64,000 nt of DNA from Phialocephala subalpina (lineage: Eukaryota; Ascomycota; Leotiomycetes; Helotiales; Mollisiaceae). Location of the stretch: the NCBI GenBank assembly GCA_900073065.1, contig FJOG01000015.1, positions 1,001,791 through 1,065,790 of the forward strand, in the 5' to 3' direction. The notes beneath the pieces are model-generated. The model did no database searches and was not told the origin of the DNA. It worked only from the letters and a program-made list of their open reading frames with translations. A program made the position numbers and the translations under genes. Positions 24,261 to 36,560 of the stretch are shown here, in pieces. Position 1 is the stretch's first letter. Each line of letters opens with the position of its first letter.

Positions 24261-27200
24261 GGGGTGAGAGGAAGCGGGGAATGGGAAGGGGAAATGGAGA
24301 GATACTTAATTTCTATTGTTGAGATTGGGGTGGTCATTTTTGCACAGCATTTTTTGGTGTTGGGAAAATTTTGTTTCCTTTGTTGTTGAAATTGGGAGGG
24401 GCATATAGATAGATTGGTTGGGAAGTGTTGAAAACACTTTTGCATTGAGGTTATAAATATAAGTCCGCGATTCTTCAACTCCTGTCTTGACCGGCCTGAT
24501 TCCCAACGTGATCTTCAAAAGTCAAGACTTGAATCCCCTTCCCATCGAGCCTCAAAATCAAGTGACGTTGAATTTGCCTTTCCATGGCCTCTCCGCGAAT
24601 CTTCCATGGGTTTCGCGGAGCGAATGCGAGATTGATTGAGCTCACCTCATGGTCACACCATCACCAGCATCAGCCACCAACACGCCAAACAGGTAGACGC
24701 CAACCCTCAAACTCAAACCACCTCGTTCTTTCTCCAAACCTTATTTCAACCTCACCTCTTACCCTCTTGTCGTGGGAATAAAGTTATCAGATGCGTGACA
24801 TTCTGCTGCATTCAGATTTCGATGGCATTCACGACCTTCCGCATCAGTCGCGATCTCCGGCACGTGGAGTGTTGAAGTTTGGCACCCAGTGATGTTGAGC
24901 GAGCATGTCACCGCAGCATTAGCCCCTGAGTCTCTCTCCAGGCTGTCGGTCGCTCCTAAACTACCAAAATCGCCTCCCACAGCGTCGGGCTCAGCGATCT
25001 TCAGCACTCGATCACTGATCTTCAGCGCTCGCCTTTAAGAATTTAGCGGGGTATCTCACCCAACGCCAAGGGCCGAGGTATTGGAAAGCACACTGGAAAA
25101 AAAAGGTCCGATTTTCAGGGGTTTCGCGATTGACAGCTTGGCTACTTGGCGCCCAGTTTATCCAAGCAATTTCCAAGACGATTCAAAGCCTTGGAAAATG
25201 TTTGTGTGAACTGCAAGTCATCGGCATCCTCATTGTCAGCGGATAGACTGTTGTACCGCTGTTGATGGGATCATGCTATGCGATAGAAGTTTCTAGCGAA
25301 TTGTTGCTATTCTATGTCACGGAAGCTTTCAGGGCATGGAAGCCTGGAGAGCCGCGCTGTGAGGTCTCGGTCGGCATTATTTTCCAAGCGCTGTTGCTGT
25401 CCTCTGAAAATCCAGTTCTGCCCTTGTTTGAGGCGCCAGTGTTTATTCCTGTCCTTTTCCATGTTCTTTCCAATCTTCACGATGTTCTTCGGGGTGTTTC
25501 AGTGCGGTTTTTCTATTCATAGGACGCGTTTATCTACAGGACTGGATTCCTTCATCACATCGCGAGTCCTTCAGCACAGCACATCGTCGCCAGCCTGCCA
25601 CGGCCCACGATCACGGATTTCTGAGCAGTGACATGCCAGTCCCGGGTTCTCACAAGCTCACGACACAGCTTTCAGCGTCCACAGCTCCTGTGTTTCATTT
25701 CCCCTTCGATCATGATTTTCGATTTGCCAGGCTCGCGCTCACCGAGGCGTTGAGATCTGATCCTTTCTCCCCTTTAATTTTCCCTCGAGGCTGACTGATA
25801 ATTCCCGTGCTCCGTCTTCACCACACTGGTTTGCAGGCTGAGGCTCACAGTCATACAAGCTCAGGCTGACTCGCCTTGTGCAACCTAGCTTCGACTGGCT
25901 TCGAGATGGGTGCGAAAAAGTATCTCCGTACCTTTGCCCTAGGCTTAGATTTCTTACAGGCTCATCCTAGGCGCGAGGTAGTGGACATTTCCCGATGAGC
26001 CTCATTTAACCTCCTTTTAATTATTTGGTTACGGGAGAGTAAGAGCAAGGCAACCCTGCGAGTAAGCACCCAAAAATAATCAAAAATAAATCGGACGAAT
26101 CCACCAACCATTGCTGCAGGTGTCATCTTTTAATTCCTGATCTTGGTCTTACTAGATTGAGTAATTGTTTTAGGGTGCTTATGGCATCCACATCCACCAT
26201 CTCCCTGACTTGCTCCAAGAGTCTGCGCCGCTGAGATGGCGGATGGCATTTCAAAATTTAGGGCAGGGAGAAGCTAGGGGATTGAAATGCGGATTGGGGA
26301 ATTGACTGAAGGATGGGATTTTGTTTCCCAGAGCTTTGAGAAGGGAGAGGAGGATAAGCGCAGACGCGGTGAGGTACCGTCGGTGAGGTGAGTGTAAATA
26401 TTCCAATATCTTACACACAGGTACGTATCTTACCCAACTTTGACCTCACAGGTACAGGAGGCGCAGTGTTCTGCAGCAAGCAAGTCATTCTTTTTGTGCC
26501 ACGGAAGGAAAGTGTGGATGTGCCATGAGTTGGGGGCTGATAATTGAGTCAGGAAATTCGTGAGAAGATGATTACTTGACTAGTGAGGGTATTTTGAGAA
26601 GCATGCATGTTGTCGGTGAGGAATCTCGCGAGAGTCTTCAGGATTCACAACTACATTTTTGGTCATGCTTTTAATTCTCCGTATCAGAAGGAGCATTTCG
26701 ATCTTGGAGGATTGAGAAGCGCGCAGCGATTTTCCCTTTCGGGATCATTTGCATCTATTCCGACTCAAGCTCAAGTGATTGATCGGCAAACCAAATAGCT
26801 CCGCCTCGTTCCTCTCAATTATGTTCACGTGTCTGCAGATCAGTGATCAACAACCATCAGATCACAATGCATCTCCTAAACCGGACCTGATGTTTTAGCA
26901 TTCAATTCTCGGGAGGCGCAACTCTTGCCGGATCTCCAGGTAGTACTGGTGTTGCGTTTAAGTTTCTCGAGGTTAATCGTGATCAACAGAAGATCCTCTC
27001 CCAAGAGAGGAGATACACGAAAGTGTCAACACTGTCAAATGTCTCACGATGGGGATACTGGATTTAGAAGCGCGTCGTGAAGGTAGGAGTTGACATGAAT
27101 ATAATCTGCTTACGTGCAGAAAGAAGTGTTCAGACGGTTTATGACTAAACTCGAAAGCTTAACTTCGGCACGGTAAGCTATCTCCAACCCGTTTTTTCAC

Positions 27201-30200
27201 CATTGAGTACCGTCGTGCCGTCCCATTCAAAGTCTTGGCGCACTTCAGTCTTCTCTCACCCACCAAAATAGCCGCGTGGGGAAGTACGAATGCGCGAGTG
27301 GGAGGAGGAAAGTCATGGTGAGAAGGCGGCACAGAGCGCAAAGATGTTGCGCTTAAAGATAAGATCAGCAGTTCTATACCCCCCAATCTGTAAATAGACG
27401 AGCAGAACCTAAAAGGGCGCGGATTGAGCGCGTGACAGTGATGGAGCGGTGGATGTAAATGCATTGCAGGAGGGGAGTATGCAGGGTCTGTTTGTCACCA
27501 AAGTTTAGCCGAGAACTCGCTTCTGAATCACCTTTTGTCGACCGAGAGAAGTCTCACTATCGGAAGCCTCAAATGTGAAAATAGAATTGGCGGCCGCCGC
27601 TAGAATACAGAGGCTGTCAAGCCCCCAAAGTTGAGGATATACTTTCCCGGCAGTTCCTACCGAAGCGGTACGGACCTTCCAAATCCAGCTACCCGCAGTA
27701 TATTTAGCGCGCCTGTCAGCCCTACCCATAACGGGGGGTGGATCAAAGTATCTCGTATCCTTGCCTAAGCGCCTTTCTTCCAGGATACCTTGGAAGAACC
27801 TCCGCCTCAATCGCGGAGCTTGAGCATATTTAGGGGTCCACGAACGGACGAATCGAAAAAGTTGCTCAAGGCTTCCAGCAGTCAATGTGACAGGTGGCAC
27901 TGTGACCAAAGAGTTGGAACAAACTTACGTCCACTATTACTCTTTCCAGTAATCATGAGGTTGATGATCCTCTCCTTTTCGAATTCCCTGCCACACCCAA
28001 GTCAAGCGAACCCGGTGAAGATCACAGCTCCGCCAGTAAGGCATCCTACCAAAATAGACTTCAGACATGGATCTGGGACCTGTGAGATTATTCTCTAGGA
28101 TATCTCAAAGGAGCTTACTTGGAAGGTTCATGAACTGTCAAATCCGAATCACTGGTCTCCAAAACTCCCGACCAGAAATAGAGTTCTCATCTCCGCATCC
28201 ATCCATCCATCTTCAGAACCAGAGTGTTGGGTCTTGGCATGGGAGTGTGACTCCGAAGACTTGCAGGAGCTTGGGGAGTCGAATATGGAAGTCGGGCCGG
28301 GGTTGGGGTCGTAAGGCTGAGTCCTTCTCGCTTCGACTTCCTCTTCCATCTCGGATCAATTCTCCCTTGAATTCAAAAGGGGAAGTGGAGGTGGAGAACA
28401 AATTGATCTTGCATGTACGAGGAGGCTGTGGTGATTGGGTACCTTGGGGCTGGATTGTTTCTTCCCAATCCATCCTTTTCATCTATTCATCTGACGGATT
28501 GGGATGTCCTCAATTTGGGATATTTTCGCGACTGGGGACTGTAATTATCCGCTTAGTTCCTACCCAGCGGTACGTATTTCAAGAGTTGGGACGGTGAAGG
28601 GATACGAAGTACCAAGTATGAGGTGAGGTTATGGATAGCTGCATGATTTGTACACCGCAAAAAGTCAAAAGGTGGTACCGAAGTCGCTGTTTGTAAGATG
28701 GAAGGAAATCTGATGTGCATGTACGAAGTGACTTTCATCGCACGGCGTTGGCGTTGTGACCCGCACCACGTTTCTGTGTTTAGCCATGATGTTCTTGTGT
28801 TCGGAACATGGAGTCACCGAGAGAATTCAGCGTGCTTGTCATGGCGTTTTTTGGTGACGGTGGAGGCTGAGAAAGTTCCACGACGTTAAGGACAAATTCT
28901 ACGATTCACCACGCATGAACGCCAAATCGTCATTCCTCATCCTTCAAATCACGAGTGAAACACTCCTTTCCCCCACATCAATCCCTCCTCGTGATTCCTA
29001 CCTCGATCATCCATGGACAGCCCAGCAATGACATCTCGCCAACACTCTCTATTTCTCAAACGGTCAAAATCCGATGGATAAACGCTGAAATACCACGGCG
29101 ATGGCTGATTATGAAACTGCCACCTCCCTTCCCGTCGCTCCGTGGAAAGTCCTAAATAGCATCACGCTTCCCATTCACGATGTCTGACAGCACAGCCATT
29201 GCTTGCAGGAGAGGCTTCCACATGTCATCAATCTAATTCGCTGCCACGAAATACCACAATCTGAATCTGATTTCGGTAGCAGTCGGCAGCTGGACCGAAA
29301 GTGCCGCCGTGGCTTTCGGGCTGAGATACCCCGCCATTCAGAATCTTTAACCTTTAATTGCATTAAAGACGGTAAATTATCTTCAATTTTGAGGGAATCG
29401 ATGGAGTGAGATGTGACTTCGCACTCGCCTCGTGAGTACTTTCAATAAGTCACCACGAGAATTGCTGCATGTCCATTTACAACTCGCGCTGAAGATCATT
29501 GAATGTCCACTTACTGCTTGCTTGCTGCACTGACTGTATTATTCTCTCACGAACCAACACCGCCGCAACCGTTCGTCCACCCCATCTCACTCTCACGTGC
29601 ATCAACCCAAAGCTCGTAGCTCTCACCAATCATCTCAGACCTCTAACCCAAGCGAACCTCTCAAAATATAGGCCGAGAAACACAGAAAACCCTCCGCGGA
29701 TCTAGATCGAGACGTTTTGCGTTATCCATGGAGGAAGGGGCTTTGCATATGCGCCTAGAATCCTTCGTTCCACGGAAAGTCCACGGCCCGTGTCGACGTG
29801 TCCTTGATGAGAGGAAGGGTTGGGAGATGATTGGGTGGGGGGAGGATGGACGGGTATTTGATGGGTGAGAGAGAAGACTGTGCCTCATTGATGCTTTGAC
29901 TTTGAACGCCAGAATCGGCGTTTCGACGCGGTTGGGATTAAACATCATTGGCCAGCTCGTTGTTGAAAGACGTTATAGTTATCAGATGGGCGACTGACAG
30001 ACAGGAGTGGGGAAATGGATTGGTGGAGAGAGACGCGCTGCAACTTGAGCAAATCAATACATCCAGATTCAAGGGGAACTGCAGTGCCAAGTTGTCAATC
30101 GAGACAAGCATCTCCAAGACACGCCGTATCTCTTGGAAGTTGCTTGTGTTGGCTTGGTGTTGCTTGATTCCATAATCTCCCGTGCCAAGATGCTGGTGTG

Positions 30201-31399
30201 AGGTAAAGTATGATTCTCGAGCCTCCATCTCAATTCGCTGACTTGTTCGTCCCGTCGTCCTTCTCATCTTCTTCTTGATCCTGTGCCAGCATTGTGTTTT
30301 CCTTTCCTCACCAACAAGGTACTTCGCATCCCGGATAGCGATTATGTAAGGATGCAAGGTCAGAGCTGTAGAAAACACTCGGATCTTCCCGCTTAGTCAC
30401 GGCATTTCTTTCACTGCCCCAACACCAAAAAATAAGCGCCAGGGGTAAGTTCCTCAGTACCCCAAGCCGATATCTCGCGTCTGCACGTTGTAAGCGCTGC
30501 GAATCAGAGGGGTGTAACTTTATTTGACCCTGAAATAAACCCTGTATGTATCCTTGATCCTTGTTCAAGGCACGGAAATAACCCTGACTTGCCCTTGTCA
30601 AATACGCTTGTTGAAAAGGGAAGTACTTTCAAACTGCTGGAGGTGGACTTGGACTTGTGGTGGCTGGAAAGAAACAAAGGGACAAAAACGGTACTAGTAC
30701 GAAGCAGAAGCAGAAACCTTGATACAGTGCAGTACAGTACAGTACATCTCATCGCACGCAGAAGAAGGCATGCGTTGTCGCACCAGCACGGTGAATCATC
30801 TCGGGAGATTCGCACACAGCGTCAACCCACTGAAGCTTCTCGGCCCCGTGCATGATTCCTCACTGGCTGCCCTTCACCACGAATCTTCATCGACACGTTA
30901 TGTTCCCGAAAGTGATTTGTTGGGTTTGTTGGTCTCCTGTTTCGGATTCTGCTGAAATGCGATTCAAATCTGAATGCTGGGTTGTGAGTGGGTGAAGATG
31001 TTGGTGACGGGAGATAAAAAAGCCCGCGTTGCCATTTCGGTACCTAAGCGGCCCCTGCGGATGTGATTGGGCTGCTGCGGAGTTGGGGGCTACGGCGTTC
31101 AAGATAAATAACAAGGCTGTGCTTACCCCGCTGAACACTTCAAACAGTACACAGCCATTCACCTCTACTACCACTCTACAGAAGTCTATATCTTACGATT
31201 CCCTCGGTGATTCAAAGAAGATATTCTCCAGATTATTCACCTTTGAAGAGTTTCTGAGATCAAAGTCTTGGTACTTCTTGGCTCCTTCTCTTTCAAACGA
31301 CAGCCTCGCGTCACACAGCCAACACATCACAACTCCACCTCAACTTCTTCCACTCTTTCAAACCTACAACCTACGAACAACTTCGCGACAACCGCCAAA
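24261..31399. other. 7.1-kb stretch with no supported gene
   Basis: Frames up to 176 codons (for example 28067-28597 +) are present but compositionally odd and without motifs. There are small direct repeats (GATCTTCAGC near 24997 and 25018) and a short AGTAC-unit run near 30725-30745. No tRNA, LTR or TIR structure was seen. Confidence 0.5.
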
Positions 31400-32413
31400 A
31401 TGGTAGGAACCCATACCGCCGCCAAAATCGGCGTCATCGTCTGCTCCTCTCGCAAACCTCGCGCCTGCCCCCAAATAACCCAGTTCATAATCGATACCAT
31501 CAACTGTACGTACTCTCCTCCCCACCATCTCTCTATCACCCATCTGCCACCAAAATATACACGAAAATATGCTAACAAAATAACCAGCCCTCCCCCTAAA
31601 AGGCGACCGCATAAACAACACAATCCTCACCACCATCGACCTCGCAGAATGGAACCTCCCCATGTTCGACGAATCCGACGTCCCCTCCCAAGTCCACGAC
31701 CCCACCAAATACGACCACGCACACACCCGCGCCTGGGCACAAGAAGTCCTCCGCTACGATGCATTTATCTTCGTTGTTCCGCAATATAACTGGGGATACC
31801 CTGCTGTGGTGAAGAACGCGATTGATTATTTGTATCATGAGTGGAAGGGCAAAGCCGCCATGGTGGTATCATATGGTGGACACGGAGGTGGAAAATGCAA
31901 CGCCCAATTACGCCAAGTTTTATGCGGAGTCAACATGATCCCAACAGCCACAGGTGTTGAACTCAGCTTCCCGGGACGAGAATTCACCGTCAAAGCCGCG
32001 CGAGGAAAGAATCTTGAACTTGATGGGTCGGGGAAGAATGCTGGTGGTGTCTGGGGAGGAGCAGAGAGGGAGCAGATCGCAAAGGCGTATAATGAGATGT
32101 TGAAGATTGTGGGTGCAAATGTAAGCACGAAGCCCGAGACGAACGGCGAGCAGTAAAGGTTAGAGAGTTCACTTTACCTCTACCTTTCCTTCTCCGTTCC
32201 TTCCTCTCTTCTTCTGCTGGATAAAGGCTAATGGTTGTCTTGATACAGGGTCTCCAAAAAGCCTGGAAATCAGCAACCATGAAGCTCGGTATGGCGAAGA
32301 AGGAGATCTCGAGGAAATATCAGAAGGGTGATCAGGCTACTTCTGATGCACATGCTGAGAAGGTTGCTGCTCCTACGGCGGCGAATGGTCATGCTGCTGC
32401 TGCTGAGGAGTAG
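31400..32413 (+). CDS. NADPH-dependent FMN reductase family protein
   Basis: Flavodoxin-like reductase (NADPH-dependent FMN reductase fold) that would pass electrons from NAD(P)H to FMN, quinones or azo compounds in the cytosol. Exons are 31400-31505, 31588-32120 and 32249-32413 (267 aa). Visible motifs are the phosphate-binding CSSRKPRACPQI near the N-terminus, VPQYNWGYPAVVKNAIDYL, and the flavin-loop SYGGHGGGKC. The last intron has a GTAAGC donor. If it is retained, the frame ends at a TAA at 32156, giving a 224-aa form ending NGEQ instead of the Ala/Lys-rich tail ending AAAAEE. The start ATG has context CCAAAATGG. It is convergent with the esterase gene. Confidence 0.93.
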
Positions 32414-33895
32414 ATGCTCTCCCACCCCAAGATACCTGCAAATGCCGCGGAGGAGTCGAGGATTTCTTTTGTTACTCATGAGAGATGATTCACAAGCACA
32501 TTACATTCAAAAATACCAGAGAGCGAGAGGAGTTTGCTTTTCAGATTGCGTTGAAGTTTGCTTGCGATGGAGATACCGATTGACGGCATGGCTTTTCACC
32601 TACCCAGAAGAATTCGATTGAGCGTAGAGCAGTAATGAAACTTTTCTCTTCACCAAACATCATCGAGCTTCCTCTGTATCGTGTGAACTCCTACCAGAAC
32701 ATGGTCTCTTTATCTGCCGCCAGAGCTAGTATTGTAGACTTCGTGTCTTGCTGTCTTGCTCCTCGCTCGACATTAACCCGCCAAACAACAACCGCGACCT
32801 ACTTTCCATCCCATTCAACGCTCAGATCCTCGAGATTCTGCCTCGCGGTTTCAAACTTTCGGTAGCCAAAGTATCACAGCCTCAAGGCGAATTCTCGCTC
32901 TCAAAACTCCCCTTCAATTTCAATTGACTTTCTCTTACTTCCCGCCTCGTTTCGCGATACTTCGCCCCCAAACTACCTGTGCCGCGTTAGATCGAGGTGC
33001 ATATGCATGTGATCTAACATCCTGCTGCTTCTAGACCCCCAGGTCGCTTCAATTACCAAAAATCGTGAAGTCATTGCGCCGCTAACGTGCCTTATCTTGT
33101 CTCATCAATCGCACGATGTTTGCAGAGATTCAAAATTCGGAGACGAAGTAGAAATTTCAATAAATGTAGACTCTGGAGACGAAGTGAAGTGAAGAAAGAA
33201 GTGGATATTTCCCGGGATACGAGCAAGTAAGCATGCATGCATGCATATGAACACGGCGCACGATACGCGAGCAAATGGATGAAGGGACGGGTAAAATCAG
33301 ATTAGATGAGATTTCCCTTACCTGCTCAGCAGCGTGGTATTTGAGCTGATATACGCCGTAAAGAAGCAGAATGGCGGAGAGAAAAAAATTGGAAAGCTGG
33401 AAACTGAACATTTTGAGAACTGATTACTTTCAAGCTGAATGATATACGAGAGAGTCGGGGAGTCTGAATTCGAAGCGAAGGTGCGGTCTGTATCGTGAAG
33501 TGAGGGCGGCGAAGAGAACAAGCACGATACACAGCGTAGAGAAATGAAAAGCTGGAATGGAGAGGATGAGAACGAGATAGAGATAGTAATGATATTTCTA
33601 CGCTTTAGAATCACTTCCTATTCCTGTTCCTGCCTACAGATGCCCTGCTTCTTCCCGCATGTCGAAGTCCTTTCTGCGTCTGGACTCTGTAGATGGCTTA
33701 GAAAAATTCAACGCTTTTGTTTTGAACCTTCCTAAACAAGCTCGAAGTCCACAAACAAGGAAGTTGAAAGTAGGATCCGAACAAGAATCATCGATCGTCG
33801 TGTCTATATCGTGTTCTGCTTCACCGAAAGCGGAACTTGGAATTGTACTGTAGATCGAGGAAATTTTCTTCCTTTCAAAACTCGAGGCGTATCCC
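32414..33895. other. Convergent intergenic region
   Basis: The 3' flanks of the reductase and the esterase. A (GCAT)4 tract lies near 33230-33247. No gene is recognised. Confidence 0.5.
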
Positions 33896-35776
33896 TCAAT
33901 CTTCGAATGATGAAGTATGTTTCCACCAAAACTCACACTCCTTTTCTGCCCATTTGTACTTCCGAAAATCGGCCGAGATTCCGACTCCAGTTCCTCCGGC
34001 TCGCTCATCATTCCCCTCTCCAAACACCATTGTCTTCTCCACACCCTTCCAAGCCTTCCATTCAGGTCGATCCGGGAATCTTCCTTTGATCTTGTTCGGG
34101 TCCCCAGTAACAATGAAACTCATAGCATAAGCATTCATCCACCCAGCAACCTCATCCTGAGCAGGAGAGATTGACCGAACTTCTGAGTTGTATGTCTGAT
34201 AACGCATTTGGTCGCCGTGGTTGGCGCCGTAGAGGACAGTTTTATTCAAAGCCCAGTGGTAGATATAAATCGGTGGTTGTTCCGCATCTTTAGATCCCAA
34301 GATGGCAGTTTGTCGGACGGGACATGTGTATGCGTAATGTCCATACGCAGCCTCCAACCTTTTATACTGTCCTCCCACCCCCTCAATGCCCCTCGTCTCC
34401 ACATACTCACTCTCTGGAAATTTCGCCGGGTCTGGATACAAATTATTCAACTCAATCAAATCCTCAGCCGAAAAATGCGGCAATAAGGTACTGAAAAAAT
34501 CGATGAAGTCAAATGACGTTGAGGCGGAGCGGGGTACGTACATAGCGCCCTCATTATGTGTTGAGCCTGTTAGGATTGGGATTTTGTTCCAGTGACCGGA
34601 ACGCCAGGCATCGATGGGGCGCCGGGAGATTATGCCTTTGGGCGAAGTGTCGAGGACGGGCTGCCAGGCCCAGCGGACGGAGGGTTCAGAGGCGTCGAAT
34701 ATGGATTGGCCAGCTTTGATGATTGTTTCTGAGGGCAGGGTTCGTAGACATGGGAGAGTTGCGTTGTCTGGGAGGTTGGAGCAACCGGTTAGGCTGAGGA
34801 GTTCGCTGAAATGCGCTGTGTTTAACGCTGAAGAGGCTGGATGGACGACTCGCGCTGTGTGGGCTCCTGAGTCCATTATGGCTTTGTGGAAGAGGGGCTT
34901 TGGTTGGTTGATGTCCATTATCAGATGTCCGATCTCAAACCCGTTAGTGTCCCAGCTTCTGTAGGCGATTTTGACGGAGGACTCACAGCATGAGCGGCAG
35001 CGGACAATCCCATTATCGTCACATCATACTTATCCCCTCCAAACGCCCCAATATTCTCCTGCACCCACTCAAGCGCCACATAAATATCCCTCAACCCCAA
35101 GTTCAACAGTCCCTCTTTCTCCGTCAACTCAGTATTCAGTCCTCCAAATACACCAATTCGGTATTGCATCGAGACTCCAATCCAGGGTTCGGCAGACCAG
35201 GCCAGCATTGAAGCGGTATTGTGCATTCGCTGGGCGCCGCGGTTGAAAGCTCCGCCGGGTATGAGCATTGCTACTGGAAGGGGCTTCGAGGAGGAGGTAT
35301 GGTTCTTGGGACGGTAGACGGAGATTGTGAGGCAGGATTCGGATTCGTAGTCGGGGCCGAGCCATTCGTCGCCGGTGAAAGGGACTAGTTGTTTTCCTGG
35401 ACATCTGGGTGCTGTTAGAGATGGTCTGCTGGGAGAGGATATGGGGGGCTGGCCTTGGACCTAGATAGAAAGCTTCGATGGTCTGGTTCGAATCCGGAAC
35501 TGGAACGGCAGGTCGGAATCGAAGGTCTCCTACTGGAGGCAGGGCGTATGGAATACCCAGAAAGCCCTCTAATGGCTCTGGGAAGGTACCATCATCTACC
35601 AATCTGCCGACAACGGTGCCTTGTGCGATCTTGACAGAGCGCTGGTATGTGAATTTGTGAGTGGTGGTCAGTCCGAGGATACTCAGAGCTTGCTGTCCGA
35701 GTTCAGACAGATAAAGGAACAATATAGCTGTGAAAATGGGGATAATGAGCGCCCAGCGCCATGATATACCTGCCAT
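33896..35776 (-). CDS. Type-B carboxylesterase/lipase, membrane-anchored
   Basis: Alpha/beta hydrolase that cleaves carboxylic esters. Exons on the minus strand are 35461-35776, 34987-35411 and 33896-34933 (592 aa). The N-terminus has a hydrophobic signal anchor (ALIIPIFTAILFLYL). Family blocks GFLGIPYALPPVGDLRF and GGAFNRGA (oxyanion hole) are present. The catalytic triad is Ser242 in GLSAAA, Glu375 in THNEGA and His486 in ANHGDQ. The usual GXSXG elbow is GXSXA here, which may alter activity. It starts 785 bp from the divergent transporter at 36561, so the two may share a promoter. The start at 35776 (MAGISW) was chosen for its context AAGATGG and the anchor that follows. Confidence 0.94.
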
Positions 35777-36560
35777 CTTGTTTCTCGATTCACAATATGT
35801 TGAATTGAGGGGTGGTTGTGGCTTCAATTGATTGCATCGCAACACGACTTCGTGCCTGCAAATAATACAACAACGCCATCCTCAAAATGGGAAACCAAGC
35901 CTTGCAAACGGAAAACTGTGATGATAGGAAATGACAGAAATAATTCGGTGGAAAATGTATGGCCGTTACCGTGATGTTGCCCCTGGACTCGAATGATTTC
36001 ATCCCACTCTACAGCACTGACCGTGACCCAAGCTGCCAAGTATGGACACCGCCGGGCAACGATAAGGATAGACTTTCCCGGATCCCAAGATTGTGGTTGA
36101 TCTGGTTTGTTGATGGAGCTGGGTACATTTATAAATTTGCTGTGGTTTGCTTCGAAGGAGAGATGAAAAGAAGGAAAGAAGCAGCGGGAAGAAAGGAAGG
36201 GGTTCAGCTCCCGGCGAATCACGTGGAAACCCTACCTCTTGACAAGGTTTTCCGTCTCCTCATGTCTTCTCCATTTATCTCGTTCCCCATCTTCGGGTTT
36301 TCCGAACCTCTTGTGATCCACTTCATTACATGTTATCTTGTGGGGTACCGCGATAATGGAAATCGCTCCGCCAAGGATCCAAGACCGGAAGTTGCCCGAG
36401 ATATTGGCATCATGTTGGTTGGGACACTCAAGTGGGCTTGTCCCGACGACCATATCATATATACCGCCGTCATGGAGCGAGTCAATCTTCTCTGTTCCCT
36501 GTTGTCCAAATTTCCCTCGTCAATTACAGTTCCCGCATCACAACCAGCGCAGACGTCTAA
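35777..36560. promoter_or_regulatory. Divergent intergenic region, esterase / transporter
   Basis: A 784-bp head-to-head spacer between the esterase and the ACS transporter. A plus-strand frame at 35959-36660 runs through it but overlaps the transporter start out of frame and has no motif, so it is not called. Shared regulation is possible but unproven. Confidence 0.4.

Noticed and set aside
27505..27909. 134-codon minus-strand ORF
   Set aside because: Non-coding-like composition and no homology recognised.
28067..28597. 176-codon plus-strand ORF with a true ATG
   Set aside because: Low-complexity Ser/Gly/Arg content and no motif; likely chance in the gene desert.
33228..33250. (GCAT)n tract as a regulatory element
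   Set aside because: A short simple repeat with no context suggesting function.
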